64,000 bases of DNA from Burkholderia ubonensis subsp. mesacidophila (GCF_002097715.1 NZ_CP020738.1:62001-126000), one strand, 5' to 3'. Counted from the first letter of the stretch, positions 37,319 to 46,691 are shown. Numbers and translations are program-made. Notes: generated from the sequence alone by a model not told the origin.

Positions 37319-37362
37319 AAAGGTGAGATTTTCCGGGAAGCTTGAGGTGAGGTTTTTCGGGA
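37319..37362 (-). repeat. Rep iterons in inverted orientation, downstream of the KfrA-like gene
   Basis: AAAGGTGAGATTTTCCGGGA (37319-37338) and AGGTGAGGTTTTTCGGGA (37345-37362) are reverse complements of the origin iteron with at most one change outside the NN positions. A third, partial, copy begins near 37369 (AAAGGGTGAG). Confidence 0.85.
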
Positions 37363-37432
37363 TCATTGAAAGGGTGAGGCCCTGCAGCGCAAGGCACTCA
37401 CACATCGCCGGCTGCATGCGGCAAGATCCGGA

Positions 37433-38473
37433 TCAGTGAGATTCGGGCTCGGATGGCACCTCACCTTCGATCACGCTGTCACGCCAGTTTTTCCACGCGC
37501 GGTGCAGACGATTCGACGAGATCGGCTGCATGAAGCCCAGCCACGTGCCAACCCGTTCGGGCGGGACGTCGTTCTCGAACAATTCCGCGGCATAGGTGTT
37601 GCGCAAGGTCTGCGGGCTTGCGCGCGCGGTGCGCGCCGTCGCGATGTCGGCTGCTTCGACGATCGCGTCGACCGCGCGCAACATCGTCGCCTTGTGCATT
37701 GGGCGACCCGCGTGCGATGCCGGAAAGACCAGATCGCCCGGAATATCCTGCCGCTTGCGTTCCGCGAGCCACGCATCGAACAGCGCGATCGCGAATGACG
37801 CCAGGTGCGTTTCCCGTGCGAAATCGGGATGCGTCGACGGAATCTGCAGCGATGTGCCGCCCGGATTGATGCAACTAATCGAAAGCACGCGGGCTTCGCC
37901 GGTCTTCACGCCGGCGCCGAGAAATGCGGCAACGAGCGCTCGGTCGCGACGCTCTTTCCAGTGCGCGGCGCCGGTTACGCCGATCGGCGAAAACAGATAG
38001 GCAAGCAGCTTTGCGCGCTCGGCCGGCGCAAGAAAACCGGTCGGCTCGTTGTCGCGCGCCTTGCGCCATGTCGCTTCGCCATCCTGAGCAATGAAGCGTG
38101 CCGGGTTGGTCGATCCGAATTCGCTGCGCCGGATATGATCGAGCACGCGCTCGATCAGCCGCAAATAGCGCATTCGTTGCGTTTTCTTGATCGGCAACTC
38201 GCCGACGAAGTGTGCGATCGAAGCCGTGTCGACTGTCGCGAGATTTTTCTGATGCGTGCGCAGCCAGGTCAGAAATGCCCCCCACTGCGCGCGATAGACG
38301 TCGGCGGACGACTGGCGGTAGTCCTGCATGGCAAGCCATGCGTCGAACGCGGCTTCGGGTGACGCGATCCAGTCCGATGCGCCGCGGTCGAACAAATCCT
38401 TCTCTTCCGTTGGCAATGGCGCGTGCGTGGGTGCAGGAAGGGACATGTCATTTGTTCCGTTAGTTGCGTACAT
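37433..38473 (-). CDS. degenerate tyrosine-recombinase-like protein beside the origin
   Basis: 346 residues from the ATG at 38473, with AAAAAGGGC upstream. The N-terminal SAM-like core-binding domain runs FDAWLAMQDYRQSSADVYRAQWGAFLTWLRTHQ; the C-terminal half has the integrase fold. Aligning the C-terminus without gaps to XerD (LRNTYAAELFEND with LRHAFATHLLNHG, RVGTWLGFMQ with VVQMLLGHSD) leaves only the second Arg intact. The first Arg is Lys (GVKTGEARV), the box II His is Gln (SPQTLRN), His/Trp is Phe (LGF), and the nucleophilic Tyr is Leu (SSNRLHRAW). It should bind but not recombine DNA. It shares a strand with the 126-residue gene upstream. Confidence 0.85.
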   Translation of the reverse strand: MYATNGTNDMSLPAPTHAPLPTEEKDLFDRGASDWIASPEAAFDAWLAMQDYRQSSADVYRAQWGAFLTWLRTHQKNLATVDTASIAHFVGELPIKKTQRMRYLRLIERVLDHIRRSEFGSTNPARFIAQDGEATWRKARDNEPTGFLAPAERAKLLAYLFSPIGVTGAAHWKERRDRALVAAFLGAGVKTGEARVLSISCINPGGTSLQIPSTHPDFARETHLASFAIALFDAWLAERKRQDIPGDLVFPASHAGRPMHKATMLRAVDAIVEAADIATARTARASPQTLRNTYAAELFENDVPPERVGTWLGFMQPISSNRLHRAWKNWRDSVIEGEVPSEPESH

Positions 38474-38599
38474 GGTAGCCCTTTTTGCAATACCCAGGGC
38501 GGGATGAACGGAAAGGCTTGATACGCGGGACGTGCATCCGTCCCCGCACTGCATGAATTGATTTTGGATCGGCCAAGGCAAGCCGCGCCTGACCCGCAA

Positions 38600-38980
38600 T
38601 CAGCCGCGCCAGCCCTTGGCTACACGCGCGGTTTTGACGGACGGTGGTTGCACGTCGCGCTTGCGTGCCGCGGCCTCGTACGCAATGACCGCGAACGAGA
38701 ATACCGCTGGCAGCGCGTTGGACTTGCCGAAGTCGGTGGGGTCGTCCGTTTCGGGAAACGTCATGTCCGACGGTCGTTCGAACAGTTGACGCATGCCGGC
38801 CTCGTGCCGGCTGGCAAACCCGAGATCCGCCAGCGCCTCGGCTTCGATCGCATGCAGCAGGCGCCAGGTCAGTGGCACCTGCTGGCGGATGTAGCGCTCG
38901 GCAATATGGCGAACGATCTGTTCGAGGTCATGCGCAGCAGCCTTGAAGCTGAGCGCGGCCAAATCTTGTTCTTCGGTCAT
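38600..38980 (-). CDS. hypothetical protein upstream of the recombinase-like gene
   Basis: 126 residues; the ATG at 38980 follows CAGGAGCCTGCG. Mostly helical (AAAHDLEQIVRHIAERYIRQQ, WRLLHAIEAEALADLGFASRHEAGMRQLF), with no recognised family, ending in a basic tail (KTARVAKGWRG). It is 126 bases upstream of the recombinase-like gene on the same strand, and a LexA-box-like sequence lies 140 bases upstream. It could be an origin-linked accessory protein (inference). Confidence 0.75.
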   Translation of the reverse strand: MTEEQDLAALSFKAAAHDLEQIVRHIAERYIRQQVPLTWRLLHAIEAEALADLGFASRHEAGMRQLFERPSDMTFPETDDPTDFGKSNALPAVFSFAVIAYEAAARKRDVQPPSVKTARVAKGWRG

Positions 38981-39120
38981 CGCAGGCTCCTGTCGGCCAA
39001 AGTTGGGGCTTTAGTGCCTTACTCTGGCCCCATGCTTTGCGGTCGGCCAGAGTTGGCGCCGAAGCGCGTGGGGCGCCCCCATGCTTCGCACTCAGGCCGA
39101 CGCATATCGGAATGTCCGTA

Positions 39121-39140
39121 TACTGTACAAACATACAGTG
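39121..39140. promoter_or_regulatory. LexA (SOS) box upstream of the recombinase-like operon
   Basis: TACTGTACAAACATACAGTG matches CTGT-N8-ACAG and the wider TACTGT...ACAGT context of the E. coli/betaproteobacterial SOS box. It lies 140 bases upstream of the 126-residue gene on the minus strand, amid AT-richer DNA that could hold its promoter. Confidence 0.65.
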
Positions 39141-39178
39141 TTTTCCGCAACTGGCCTTTTGGATGACTCGACGGCCCG

Positions 39179-39790
39179 TCAGCGATGAATCACGATCAGC
39201 AATGCTCTTGCTTCGGCCTTGCCGGGATTGCGGATCGCGTGCGGCGCGTCGGCCGGGTAGCGGGCGGTATCGCCGCTCTTCAGGCGGCGGACGGCCGCCG
39301 CGGCCTCGATTTCCATCGTGCCCTGCAGCACGGTCAGATGCTCGCGTGTGCCCGGCTCGTGCGCGTTCGAGACGAGCGCGCCCCCGCCCGGCAGCGTGAG
39401 TTCATACCACTCGAACCGGCCGGCGAGATCGATCGGGCCCCACACGCGCAGCTGGTACCGGCCGTCGTGGCCGGCGAGCGTCGGGATGTCGTGCGGGCCG
39501 TCGACGCGGATCGTCTCCTGCGACTTCGGTTGCGAGAACAGTTCGTCGAGCGTGATGCCGAGCGCGTTCGTCAGCCGCCACGCAACGGCGATAGTCGGGT
39601 TTGCCTTGTCGCGCTCGATCTCGGAGAGCATCGACTTCGACACGCCGGCCGCGCGCGACAGGTCGTCGAGCGTGAGCTTGCGTTCGTTGCGCAGGCGCTG
39701 GATCTGTTCGCCGACGCGCGGCGGCGTCGCGGCGGCCGGCGGCGGTGCGGCGTCGACGGGTGTGCGCCGCGAACCGGAGGAGCTTGCCAT
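39179..39790 (-). CDS. XRE-cupin transcriptional regulator
   Basis: 203 residues. The helix-turn-helix is at about 27-80 (GEQIQRLRNERKLTLDDLSRAAGVSKSMLSEIERDKANPT), then a cupin sensor domain (HEPGTREHLTVLQGTMEI, GDTARYPADAPHAIRNPG). Divergent from kbl-tdh, so the likely local regulator of threonine breakdown, responding to a small ligand. A 22-bp inverted repeat sits between the two start codons. Confidence 0.93.
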   Translation of the reverse strand: MASSSGSRRTPVDAAPPPAAATPPRVGEQIQRLRNERKLTLDDLSRAAGVSKSMLSEIERDKANPTIAVAWRLTNALGITLDELFSQPKSQETIRVDGPHDIPTLAGHDGRYQLRVWGPIDLAGRFEWYELTLPGGGALVSNAHEPGTREHLTVLQGTMEIEAAAAVRRLKSGDTARYPADAPHAIRNPGKAEARALLIVIHR

Positions 39791-39820
39791 TTGAATTCCG
39801 TTCGCTTAGAGTTGTTCGAT

Positions 39821-39842
39821 ATTCCGAATTTTAGTTCGGAAT
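39821..39842. promoter_or_regulatory. operator candidate between the XRE-cupin gene and kbl
   Basis: ATTCCGAA-TTTTAG-TTCGGAAT, a perfect 8-bp inverted repeat with six-base spacer, 31 bases from the regulator start and 110 from kbl. The position suits autoregulation and control of kbl-tdh. Confidence 0.75.
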
Positions 39843-39951
39843 AACGGAAAAGAGCGGTCAACCGAACGACCGACTATAACAGTAGCAGGCCGCCGGGCCG
39901 CCGCCACGAGCGGCGGCCCGGCGGGTTGCGATTCATGTCAGGAGCTTTGCG

Positions 39952-41151
39952 ATGCGTGATGCCTTTCTCGCCCAGGTGCGCGGGACGCTCGACCAGATTC
40001 GCGCGGACGGTTTCTACAAGACCGAGCGCGAGATCGCGAGCCCGCAGGCGGCGGCCGTGCGGCTCGCCGGTGGCGCCGGCGTGCTGAATTTCTGCGCGAA
40101 CAACTATCTCGGTCTGGCGAACGATCCGCGCCTGATCGCCGCGGCGAAGGCCGGTCTCGACCAGGACGGGTTCGGGATGGCGTCGGTGCGCTTCATCTGC
40201 GGCACGCAGACCGTGCACAAGCAGCTGGAAAGCGCGCTCGCCACATTCCTCGGCACCGACGACAGCATCCTCTATTCGAGCTGCTTCGACGCGAACGGCG
40301 GTCTGTTCGAAACGCTGCTCGACGAGAAAGATGCCGTGATCAGCGACGAACTGAATCACGCGAGCATCATCGACGGCATCCGCCTCTGCAAGGCGCAGCG
40401 GTATCGCTACAAGAACAACGACCTCGCGGATCTCGAAGCGAAGCTCAAGGAGGCCGACGCGGCGGGCGTGCGCCACAAGCTGATCGCGACCGACGGCGTG
40501 TTCTCGATGGACGGCATCATCGCCGACCTGAAAGGCATCTGCGATCTGGCTGACCGCTACGGCGCGCTCGTGATGGTCGACGATTCGCATGCGGTCGGCT
40601 TCATCGGCACGCACGGGCGCGGCACGCCCGAATACTGCGGCGTCGAGGGGCGCATCGACATCATCACCGGCACGCTCGGCAAGGCGCTGGGCGGCGCATC
40701 GGGCGGCTACGTCGCCGCGCGGCGGGAGATCGTCGAGCTGCTGCGCCAGCGCTCGCGCCCGTACCTGTTCTCGAATACGCTCACGCCGAGCATCGCCGCG
40801 GCGTCGCTCAAGGTGCTCGAACTGCTCGGCAGCGACGAGGGCGCGGCACTGCGCGAGCGCGTGCGCGAGAACGGCGCGCGCTTTCGCCAGCAGATGACCG
40901 AAGCCGGCTTCACGCTGGTGCCGGGTGCGCATCCGATCATCCCGGTGATGCTCGGTGATGCGCAGCTCGCGACGAACATGGCCGATGCGCTGCTCGCCGA
41001 AGGCGTCTACGTGATCGGCTTCTCGTTCCCGGTCGTGCCGCGCGGGCGTGCGCGCATCCGCACGCAGATGAGCGCCGCGCATACGCCCGAACAGATCGAC
41101 CAGACCGTCGCCGCGTTCGTGCGCGTCGGCAAGTCGCTCGGCATCGTCTGA
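39952..41151 (+). CDS. kbl: glycine C-acetyltransferase (2-amino-3-ketobutyrate CoA ligase)
   Basis: 399 residues, normal length; the ATG follows CAGGAGCTTTGCG. Fold-type I PLP enzyme: [16 protein letters not shown], substrate region [14 protein letters not shown] lysine in [15 protein letters not shown]. It cleaves 2-amino-3-ketobutyrate with CoA to glycine and acetyl-CoA. Twelve bases upstream of tdh, which makes its substrate. Confidence 0.97.
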   Translation: MRDAFLAQVRGTLDQIRADGFYKTEREIASPQAAAVRLAGGAGVLNFCANNYLGLANDPRLIAAAKAGLDQDGFGMASVRFICGTQTVHKQLESALATFLGTDDSILYSSCFDANGGLFETLLDEKDAVISDELNHASIIDGIRLCKAQRYRYKNNDLADLEAKLKEADAAGVRHKLIATDGVFSMDGIIADLKGICDLADRYGALVMVDDSHAVGFIGTHGRGTPEYCGVEGRIDIITGTLGKALGGASGGYVAARREIVELLRQRSRPYLFSNTLTPSIAAASLKVLELLGSDEGAALRERVRENGARFRQQMTEAGFTLVPGAHPIIPVMLGDAQLATNMADALLAEGVYVIGFSFPVVPRGRARIRTQMSAAHTPEQIDQTVAAFVRVGKSLGIV

Positions 41152-41163
41152 CGGAGACCGCCC

Positions 41164-42192
41164 ATGAAAGCACTGGCAAAGCTCGAACGCGGTCCCGGCC
41201 TGTCGCTCACGCGCGTGAAGCGCCCTGAGGTCGGGCACAACGACGTGCTGATCAAGATCCACCGCACGGCGATTTGCGGCACCGACATCCACATCTGGAA
41301 GTGGGACGACTGGGCGCAGAAGACGATTCCCGTGCCGATGCACGTCGGTCACGAATACGTCGGCGAGATCGTCGAGATGGGGCAGGAAGTGCGCGGCTTC
41401 GCGATCGGCGATCGCGTGTCCGGCGAAGGCCACATCACGTGCGGCTTCTGCCGGAACTGCCGCGCGGGGCGCCGGCATTTGTGCCGCAACACGGTCGGCG
41501 TCGGCGTCAATCGCGAGGGCGCGTTCGCTGAATACCTGGCGATTCCCGCGTTCAACGCGTTCAAGATCCCGCCGGAGATTTCCGACGATCTCGCGTCGAT
41601 CTTCGACCCGTTCGGCAACGCGACGCACACGGCGCTGTCGTTCAACCTCGTCGGCGAGGACGTGCTGATCACCGGCGCCGGCCCGATCGGCATCATGGCC
41701 GTCGCGATCGCGAAGCACGTCGGCGCGCGCAACGTCGTGATCACCGATATCAACGACTATCGGCTCGAGCTTGCGCGCAAGATGGGCGCGACGCGCGCGG
41801 TCAACGTCGCACGGGAGTCGCTGCGCGACGTGATGACCGACCTGCACATGACCGAGGGGTTCGACGTCGGGCTCGAGATGTCCGGCGTCCCCAGCGCGTT
41901 CACGAGCATGCTCGAGGCGATGAACCACGGCGGCAAGGTCGCGTTGCTCGGCATTCCGCCCGCGCAGACGGCGATCGACTGGAACCAGGTGATCTTCAAG
42001 GGGCTGGAGATCAAGGGCATCTACGGCCGCGAAATGTTCGAGACCTGGTACAAGATGGTCGCGATGCTGCAAAGCGGTCTCGACCTGTCGCCGATCATCA
42101 CCCACCGCTTCGCCGTCGACGATTACGAGAAGGGCTTCGCGGCGATGCTGTCCGGCGAAAGCGGCAAGGTGATTCTCGACTGGACGGTCTGA
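41164..42192 (+). CDS. tdh: L-threonine 3-dehydrogenase
   Basis: 342 residues. Zinc medium-chain dehydrogenase: catalytic zinc site [20 protein letters not shown] with the His-Glu pair, structural zinc [15 protein letters not shown], and Rossmann motif [15 protein letters not shown]. It oxidises threonine to 2-amino-3-ketobutyrate. Operon kbl-tdh. Confidence 0.98.
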   Translation: MKALAKLERGPGLSLTRVKRPEVGHNDVLIKIHRTAICGTDIHIWKWDDWAQKTIPVPMHVGHEYVGEIVEMGQEVRGFAIGDRVSGEGHITCGFCRNCRAGRRHLCRNTVGVGVNREGAFAEYLAIPAFNAFKIPPEISDDLASIFDPFGNATHTALSFNLVGEDVLITGAGPIGIMAVAIAKHVGARNVVITDINDYRLELARKMGATRAVNVARESLRDVMTDLHMTEGFDVGLEMSGVPSAFTSMLEAMNHGGKVALLGIPPAQTAIDWNQVIFKGLEIKGIYGREMFETWYKMVAMLQSGLDLSPIITHRFAVDDYEKGFAAMLSGESGKVILDWTV

Positions 42193-42250
42193 ACGCGTTC
42201 CTTGTGTTGCCGCGCCTCGCAGCGCGGCGTCGGCCGGGGGCACGGAAGTG

Positions 42251-44056
42251 TCAGCGGCCGACCGTCATCGCCAGATGCTCGGCGATCGGGCCGAGCGCGA
42301 GCGCCGGCAGGAACGTTACCAGCGTGACCAGCACCACGGTCGAAAGCAGCATGCAGAGGAACAGCGGTCCGTGCGTCGGCAGCGTGCCGGCGCCGGCCGC
42401 GCGTCGCTGCTTGGCCGCGAGGGAGCCCGCGATCGCCAGCACCGGCACGATGACCGTGAACCGGCCGAACCACATCGCGGCGGCCAGCGCCGTGTTGTAG
42501 AACGTCGTGTTTGCCGACAGGCCCGCGAACGCGCTGCCGTTGTTGTTCGCGGCCGACGAGAACGCGTAGAGCATTTCGCTGAAGCCATGCGCGCCCGGAT
42601 TGCCGAGCCCCGCGACGCCGGCCGGCGTCACGGCCGCGATCGCGGTGCCGACCAGCACGATCGCCGGCGTCGCGAGAATCGCGATCGACACCATCTTCAT
42701 TTCGTACGCGTCGATCTTCTTGCCGACGTATTCGGGCGCGCGCCCGATCATCAGTCCGGCGACGAACACCGCGAGCAGCACCACCATCAGCATGCTGTAC
42801 AGGCCTGAGCCGGGGCCGCCGAACACGACTTCGCCGGTCTGCATCAGCACCATCGGCACGAGGCCGCCGAGCGGCGTGAACGAATCGTGCATCGAATCGA
42901 CCGCGCCGTCGCCGCTGCTCGTCGACACCGTTGCGTACAGGGCCGACGACACGATGCCGAAGCGTGTTTCCTTCCCTTCCATGTTGCCGCCCGGCTGGCT
43001 CGCCGACGCGACCGCGTCGATGCCGGGCACATTCAGTGCCGGACCGACAGCCTGCTCCGCCCGGATCGCCATCGCGGCGGCCGCGACGAACAGCGTCAGC
43101 ATCGCGGCGTAGATCGTCCAGCCTTGCCGACGGTCCTGAATCATCGTGCCGAACGTGTAGCAAAGCGCGGCAGGAAGCACCAGCATTGCAAGCATCTGCA
43201 GGAAATTCGCGATCGGTGTCGGGTTCTCGTACGGATGCGCGGAATTCGCGTTGAAGAATCCGCCGCCGTCGCCGCTCATCAGCTTGATCGACTCCTGCGA
43301 TGCGACGGGCCCCATCGGCAGCGTTTGCACGGTCGTGGAAGAGGGCTGCGCCGACTGCGCGGACGCAGCCGGCATCGACGGGTGCGGCTGCACGATCGCG
43401 ATGTCGCGATTCGGCGCGAAATTCTGCAGCACACCTTGCCCGATGAACGCCGCCGCGAACAAGGCCGCCAGCGGAACCAGCACGTAGAGCGTCATGCGCG
43501 TCAGGTCGACCCAGACGTTGCCGATCGTTTGACTGCCCCGGCGCACGAGCCCGCGAATCAGCGCCAGCATGACGACCATCCCGCTCGCGGCCGACAGGAA
43601 CGCCTGCACGCCGATGCCGAGCATCTGCGTCAGGTGGCTGAGCGTCGTCTCGCCCGCATACGCCTGCCAGCTCGTATTCGTCGCGAAGCTGACGGCCGTG
43701 TTGAACGCGAGCCCCGGCTCGACGTTCGGCAAGTGCTGCGGATTGAGCGGCAGCCAGACCTGGATGCGCTGCAGCAGGTAGAGCGCAACCGCGCCGAGCG
43801 CATTGAACGCGACGAGCGCGACCGCATAGCGCTTCCAGTCCATTTCCGCGTCGGGGGCGACGCCGGCCAGCCGGTAAATCGCGTGTTCGACGCCGGCGAG
43901 GCGCCGCAGCGGCCCCGGCAGGTCGCCGAGCGCGATACGGGCGATGTATGTCCCGAGCGGCTTGACCAGAAAGGTGAGAACAAACAGGAACACGCCAACC
44001 TGTGTCCAGGCATTGCCGATCACGCTGCCTCCCAGGCCGGCGCCGCCGGCCTGCAT
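42251..44056 (-). CDS. kdpA: KdpA potassium-channel subunit, without kdpB/kdpC
   Basis: 601 residues from the ATG at 44056; a GTG at 44023 with GGAGG four bases upstream may be the true start. Ten or so membrane helices. The selectivity loops are present, for example SGDGGGFFNANSAHPYENPTP and AANNNGSAFAGLSANTTFYN. KdpA is the K+ channel part of the KdpFABC pump and needs KdpB. Downstream on this strand lies only tdh (opposite direction), and upstream no kdp gene is seen, so this is an isolated copy. The frame is intact, so either it is recently stranded or it works with subunits encoded elsewhere. Confidence 0.93.
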   Translation of the reverse strand: MQAGGAGLGGSVIGNAWTQVGVFLFVLTFLVKPLGTYIARIALGDLPGPLRRLAGVEHAIYRLAGVAPDAEMDWKRYAVALVAFNALGAVALYLLQRIQVWLPLNPQHLPNVEPGLAFNTAVSFATNTSWQAYAGETTLSHLTQMLGIGVQAFLSAASGMVVMLALIRGLVRRGSQTIGNVWVDLTRMTLYVLVPLAALFAAAFIGQGVLQNFAPNRDIAIVQPHPSMPAASAQSAQPSSTTVQTLPMGPVASQESIKLMSGDGGGFFNANSAHPYENPTPIANFLQMLAMLVLPAALCYTFGTMIQDRRQGWTIYAAMLTLFVAAAAMAIRAEQAVGPALNVPGIDAVASASQPGGNMEGKETRFGIVSSALYATVSTSSGDGAVDSMHDSFTPLGGLVPMVLMQTGEVVFGGPGSGLYSMLMVVLLAVFVAGLMIGRAPEYVGKKIDAYEMKMVSIAILATPAIVLVGTAIAAVTPAGVAGLGNPGAHGFSEMLYAFSSAANNNGSAFAGLSANTTFYNTALAAAMWFGRFTVIVPVLAIAGSLAAKQRRAAGAGTLPTHGPLFLCMLLSTVVLVTLVTFLPALALGPIAEHLAMTVGR

Positions 44057-44154
44057 CGAGTGGATAGTTTCAGTTCATCGCATGCCGGGTCAATTCGCCG
44101 GCAAGAAACGCGATGGCCGTGTAAACAATCTGTGAAATAACGCCGCGCGTGCTG

Positions 44155-44601
44155 CTATCGAAGCGGCTTGTTCTCGATCCACTTCGGATCGAGCTGCAGG
44201 TTGAGGAGCACGAGCCAGCGCCTCGGACAGCGCGGCGCGACGCGGACCGGCTCTTCGTCAGGCCCGCCGAACGCGATGAAGCCGAGTTCGAGCGCATCGC
44301 GGCACGCACGCAGCGCGTCGGCCTGCAGCCAGTAGCTGACGAGCGCGCACGATATGAAGCGGAACAGCAGCAGCGTCGCGGCTTCCGGCACGAACCCCGC
44401 CGAGACGAGCGCGAATTCGAACGCGAGCGTCAGCAGGTGCGCGACGGCGATCGTGACGAGCGCCAGCTTCGCGAGGCCGCGCAACCGGATCGCGGCGCGA
44501 AGGCGCGCGTTGCGCAGCGCGAGCCGCGAGGCTTCGTCCGGCGAGGCAGGTGGGTCGGGCGGGATGGACGAATCGCGGCCCGGAAGCGGGTCACGCTTCA
44601 T
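44155..44601 (-). CDS. hypothetical membrane protein
   Basis: 148 residues. It has a Pro-rich cytosolic start, a basic helix, then two hydrophobic stretches (LALVTIAVAHLLTLAFEFALVSAGF, LLLFRFISCALVSYWLQA) predicted as a hairpin. No family is recognised. It starts inside the stop of the acetyltransferase gene (ATGA overlap), so the two are co-translated. Confidence 0.75.
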   Translation of the reverse strand: MKRDPLPGRDSSIPPDPPASPDEASRLALRNARLRAAIRLRGLAKLALVTIAVAHLLTLAFEFALVSAGFVPEAATLLLFRFISCALVSYWLQADALRACRDALELGFIAFGGPDEEPVRVAPRCPRRWLVLLNLQLDPKWIENKPLR

Positions 44602-45236
44602 GACGAAGCCGCTTGCCGGCGAACGGGCCGGATCGCGACGGCGCCGTGCACCGCGGCATTGCGGTTCGTCGCACCGATCGGCTTGCAGAGAACGGCGCTG
44701 TCATAGCCGCGGCCCGCGAAGCGCATGACGTCGATCGGCTGGAAGCCTTCGCCGACGCAGAACGCGACGAGCCGACCGGCCTCCTGCGGCACATCGAGCG
44801 CGAGATGGCTGGCCCGGTGCGACGCGCTCCACTGCTCGGCGAACGCGAGCAGCGACCGGCCGATGCCGCGCGCCTGCCAGACCGGATCGACCGCAAGCTC
44901 GCGGATCGTCGCGACCCGGCGGCTGCGATACGGATCGCACGGCGAATCGGGATCGGACAGGCGCATCGTCAGCGTCGCGACCAGATGACCTTTGCTGAGC
45001 GCGACGAAGCACGCGCCGGCGAGCGTGCGCTCGCGCGTTCCGGCGGCGGAACGGTCGGCGGCCGGGTATGGAAAGCCCAGCGCGCCGAGGGGCGCGAACG
45101 CACGCTGCTGCAGCGCGGCCAGCGACTCGTACGAGTCGATGCGCGGATCGAAACGTCTCAACACGACGCGCTCGTCGAGCTGCTTCGCGTAAGCGGCGTA
45201 GGAACGAGCGCGACGTGCGGGTTCGGAATGCGGCAT
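44598..45236 (-). CDS. GNAT-family N-acetyltransferase
   Basis: 212 residues from MPHSEPARRARS behind GAGGATGTC. Acetyl-CoA-binding core: IRELAVDPVWQARGIGRSLLAFAEQWS (R-x2-G-I-G/A loop), preceded by the strand VATLTMRLSD. Substrate unknown. Pairs with the membrane protein gene downstream. Confidence 0.88.
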   Translation of the reverse strand: MPHSEPARRARSYAAYAKQLDERVVLRRFDPRIDSYESLAALQQRAFAPLGALGFPYPAADRSAAGTRERTLAGACFVALSKGHLVATLTMRLSDPDSPCDPYRSRRVATIRELAVDPVWQARGIGRSLLAFAEQWSASHRASHLALDVPQEAGRLVAFCVGEGFQPIDVMRFAGRGYDSAVLCKPIGATNRNAAVHGAVAIRPVRRQAASS

Positions 45237-45395
45237 GACATCCTCAGGCCCAACAAGGTGCACGCAGTGTAGTGAGTCGAGAATGCCGGCATCAAGAAAA
45301 AATGTCGTAAAGATTACGGACCGACATCGCCGCATTTCCGCTGGCGCACGCATACGCCCACGCATCCGGCGGCGATCGAAACATCCGTTGTGGTG

Positions 45396-45446
45396 GAACG
45401 ATCGTTCTGCATTTTTCTTGACACGAGAGAATGATCGTTCTACTGT
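45396..45446 (+). promoter_or_regulatory. promoter with two TetR operators
   Basis: GAACGATCGTTC (45396-45407) and GAATGATCGTTC (45429-45440) are dyads 33 bases apart, that is, three helical turns. A -35 TTGACA (45418-45423) and a 17-base spacer lead to TACTGT as -10. The second operator fills the spacer, so repressor binding would block RNA polymerase. The promoter serves the TetR gene 40 bases downstream. Confidence 0.85.
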
Positions 45447-45488
45447 AAACCCATCAACTCGAACCCTGTCAGTTCCGTTTGACCGACC

Positions 45489-46103
45489 ATGACCTCATAC
45501 GAACCTCAGCCCGGGGAACCGGGCGCACGCGACCGCCTGCTCGATGCGGCCGAAGCGCTGATCTATTCGGGCGGTATCCATGCAACCGGCGTCGACGCGA
45601 TCGTGAAGCGGTCCGGCGCGGCGCGCAAGAGTTTTTATTCGCACTTCGAATCGAAGGAAGCGCTGGTCGTCGCGGCGCTCGAACGCCGCGACGAACGCTG
45701 GATGCGCTGGTTCGTCGATGCGACGCTCGCGCGCGGCAAGACGCCGCGCACGCAGCTGCTCGGCATGTTCGACGTATTGCGCGACTGGTTCATGCAGCCC
45801 GACTTTCACGGATGCGCGTTCCTGAACGCGTCGGGCGAGATCGCGGACGCCGACGATCCGGTGCGGATCGTCGCGCGGGCGCACAAGGCGCGATTGCTCG
45901 CATTCGTGCGCGAACGGCTCGACGCGCTGGCCGACGACGCGGGGATCGAGCGCCGCGTGCTCGCGCGCGTCGCGCGCCAGTGGCTCGTGCTGATCGACGG
46001 CGCGATCGGCGTGGCGCTCGTGAGCGGCGACGCGACGGCCGCCCGGGATGCGCGCGCCACTGCCGAACTGTTGCTCGACGCCGTGTCGCGGCCGTCGAGG
46101 TAA
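45489..46103 (+). CDS. TetR-family repressor
   Basis: 204 residues. The N-terminal helix-turn-helix is RLLDAAEALIYSGGIHATGVDAIVKRSGAARKSFYSHFESKEALVVAAL in pieces, residues 15-60. The ligand domain includes the RDWF-x3-DFHGCAFLNASGE segment common in TetR subfamilies that sense reactive organics. It almost surely represses itself and the downstream NTF2-like gene through the operators at 45396-45440. Confidence 0.94.
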   Translation: MTSYEPQPGEPGARDRLLDAAEALIYSGGIHATGVDAIVKRSGAARKSFYSHFESKEALVVAALERRDERWMRWFVDATLARGKTPRTQLLGMFDVLRDWFMQPDFHGCAFLNASGEIADADDPVRIVARAHKARLLAFVRERLDALADDAGIERRVLARVARQWLVLIDGAIGVALVSGDATAARDARATAELLLDAVSRPSR

Positions 46104-46150
46104 CAAGCTGGCCGCGGCTTTGCGCGGCCGAACCCTGACTGGAGAAAACG

Positions 46151-46630
46151 ATGTCTGAATCAGCCGAAGTCCGCCCGCCCGTTCCGCCCTTTTCGCTCGA
46201 GACGGCGCGACAGAAAGTCCGCGCCGCCGAGGACGGATGGAACACGCGCGATCCGCAACGCGTGTCGCTCGCTTATACGCCGCAAAGCCGCTGGCGCAAC
46301 CGCGCGGAGTTCGTGACCGGTCGCGACGCAATCGTCGGACTGTTGCAGCGGAAATGGACGCGCGAGCTCGACTACCGGCTGATCAAGGAGTTGTGGGCGT
46401 TCGACGGGAACCGCATTGCGGTGCGGTTCGCGTATGAATGGCATGACGATGCCGGCAATTGGTTCCGCTCGTACGGCAACGAGAACTGGGAGTTCGACGA
46501 CAACGGCCTGATGGCGCATCGCCACGCGAGCATCAACGACATGCCGATCCGCGAAGCGGACCGACTCTTTCACTGGCCGCTCGGCCGCCGTCCGGACGAT
46601 CATCCGGGCCTGTCCGATCTCGGTCTGTAA
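46151..46630 (+). CDS. DUF1348/NTF2-like protein
   Basis: 159 residues. SNTF2-like alpha+beta fold with [43 protein letters not shown] and [23 protein letters not shown], the DUF1348 pattern. Function unknown; the family is often TetR-linked. Same strand as the repressor, 47 bases downstream, with GGAG upstream. Confidence 0.92.
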   Translation: MSESAEVRPPVPPFSLETARQKVRAAEDGWNTRDPQRVSLAYTPQSRWRNRAEFVTGRDAIVGLLQRKWTRELDYRLIKELWAFDGNRIAVRFAYEWHDDAGNWFRSYGNENWEFDDNGLMAHRHASINDMPIREADRLFHWPLGRRPDDHPGLSDLGL

Positions 46631-46691
46631 GCGCGTCGAGAATAACGCCGTATCGATGGAATGGTGAGGGAATGCGGGAGTCGGTGCGTTC

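Noticed and set aside
39000..39105. Imperfect tandem repeat around GTCGGCCA-AGTTGG as a possible attachment site
   Set aside because: Copies are too diverged and short. No integrase activity is expected from the neighbouring degenerate recombinase, and no tRNA is present.
44070..44150. KdpF-like peptide upstream of kdpA (hydrophobic IVYTAIAFLAGEL on the minus strand)
   Set aside because: No start codon in frame near the segment, and no match to the usual KdpF sequence.
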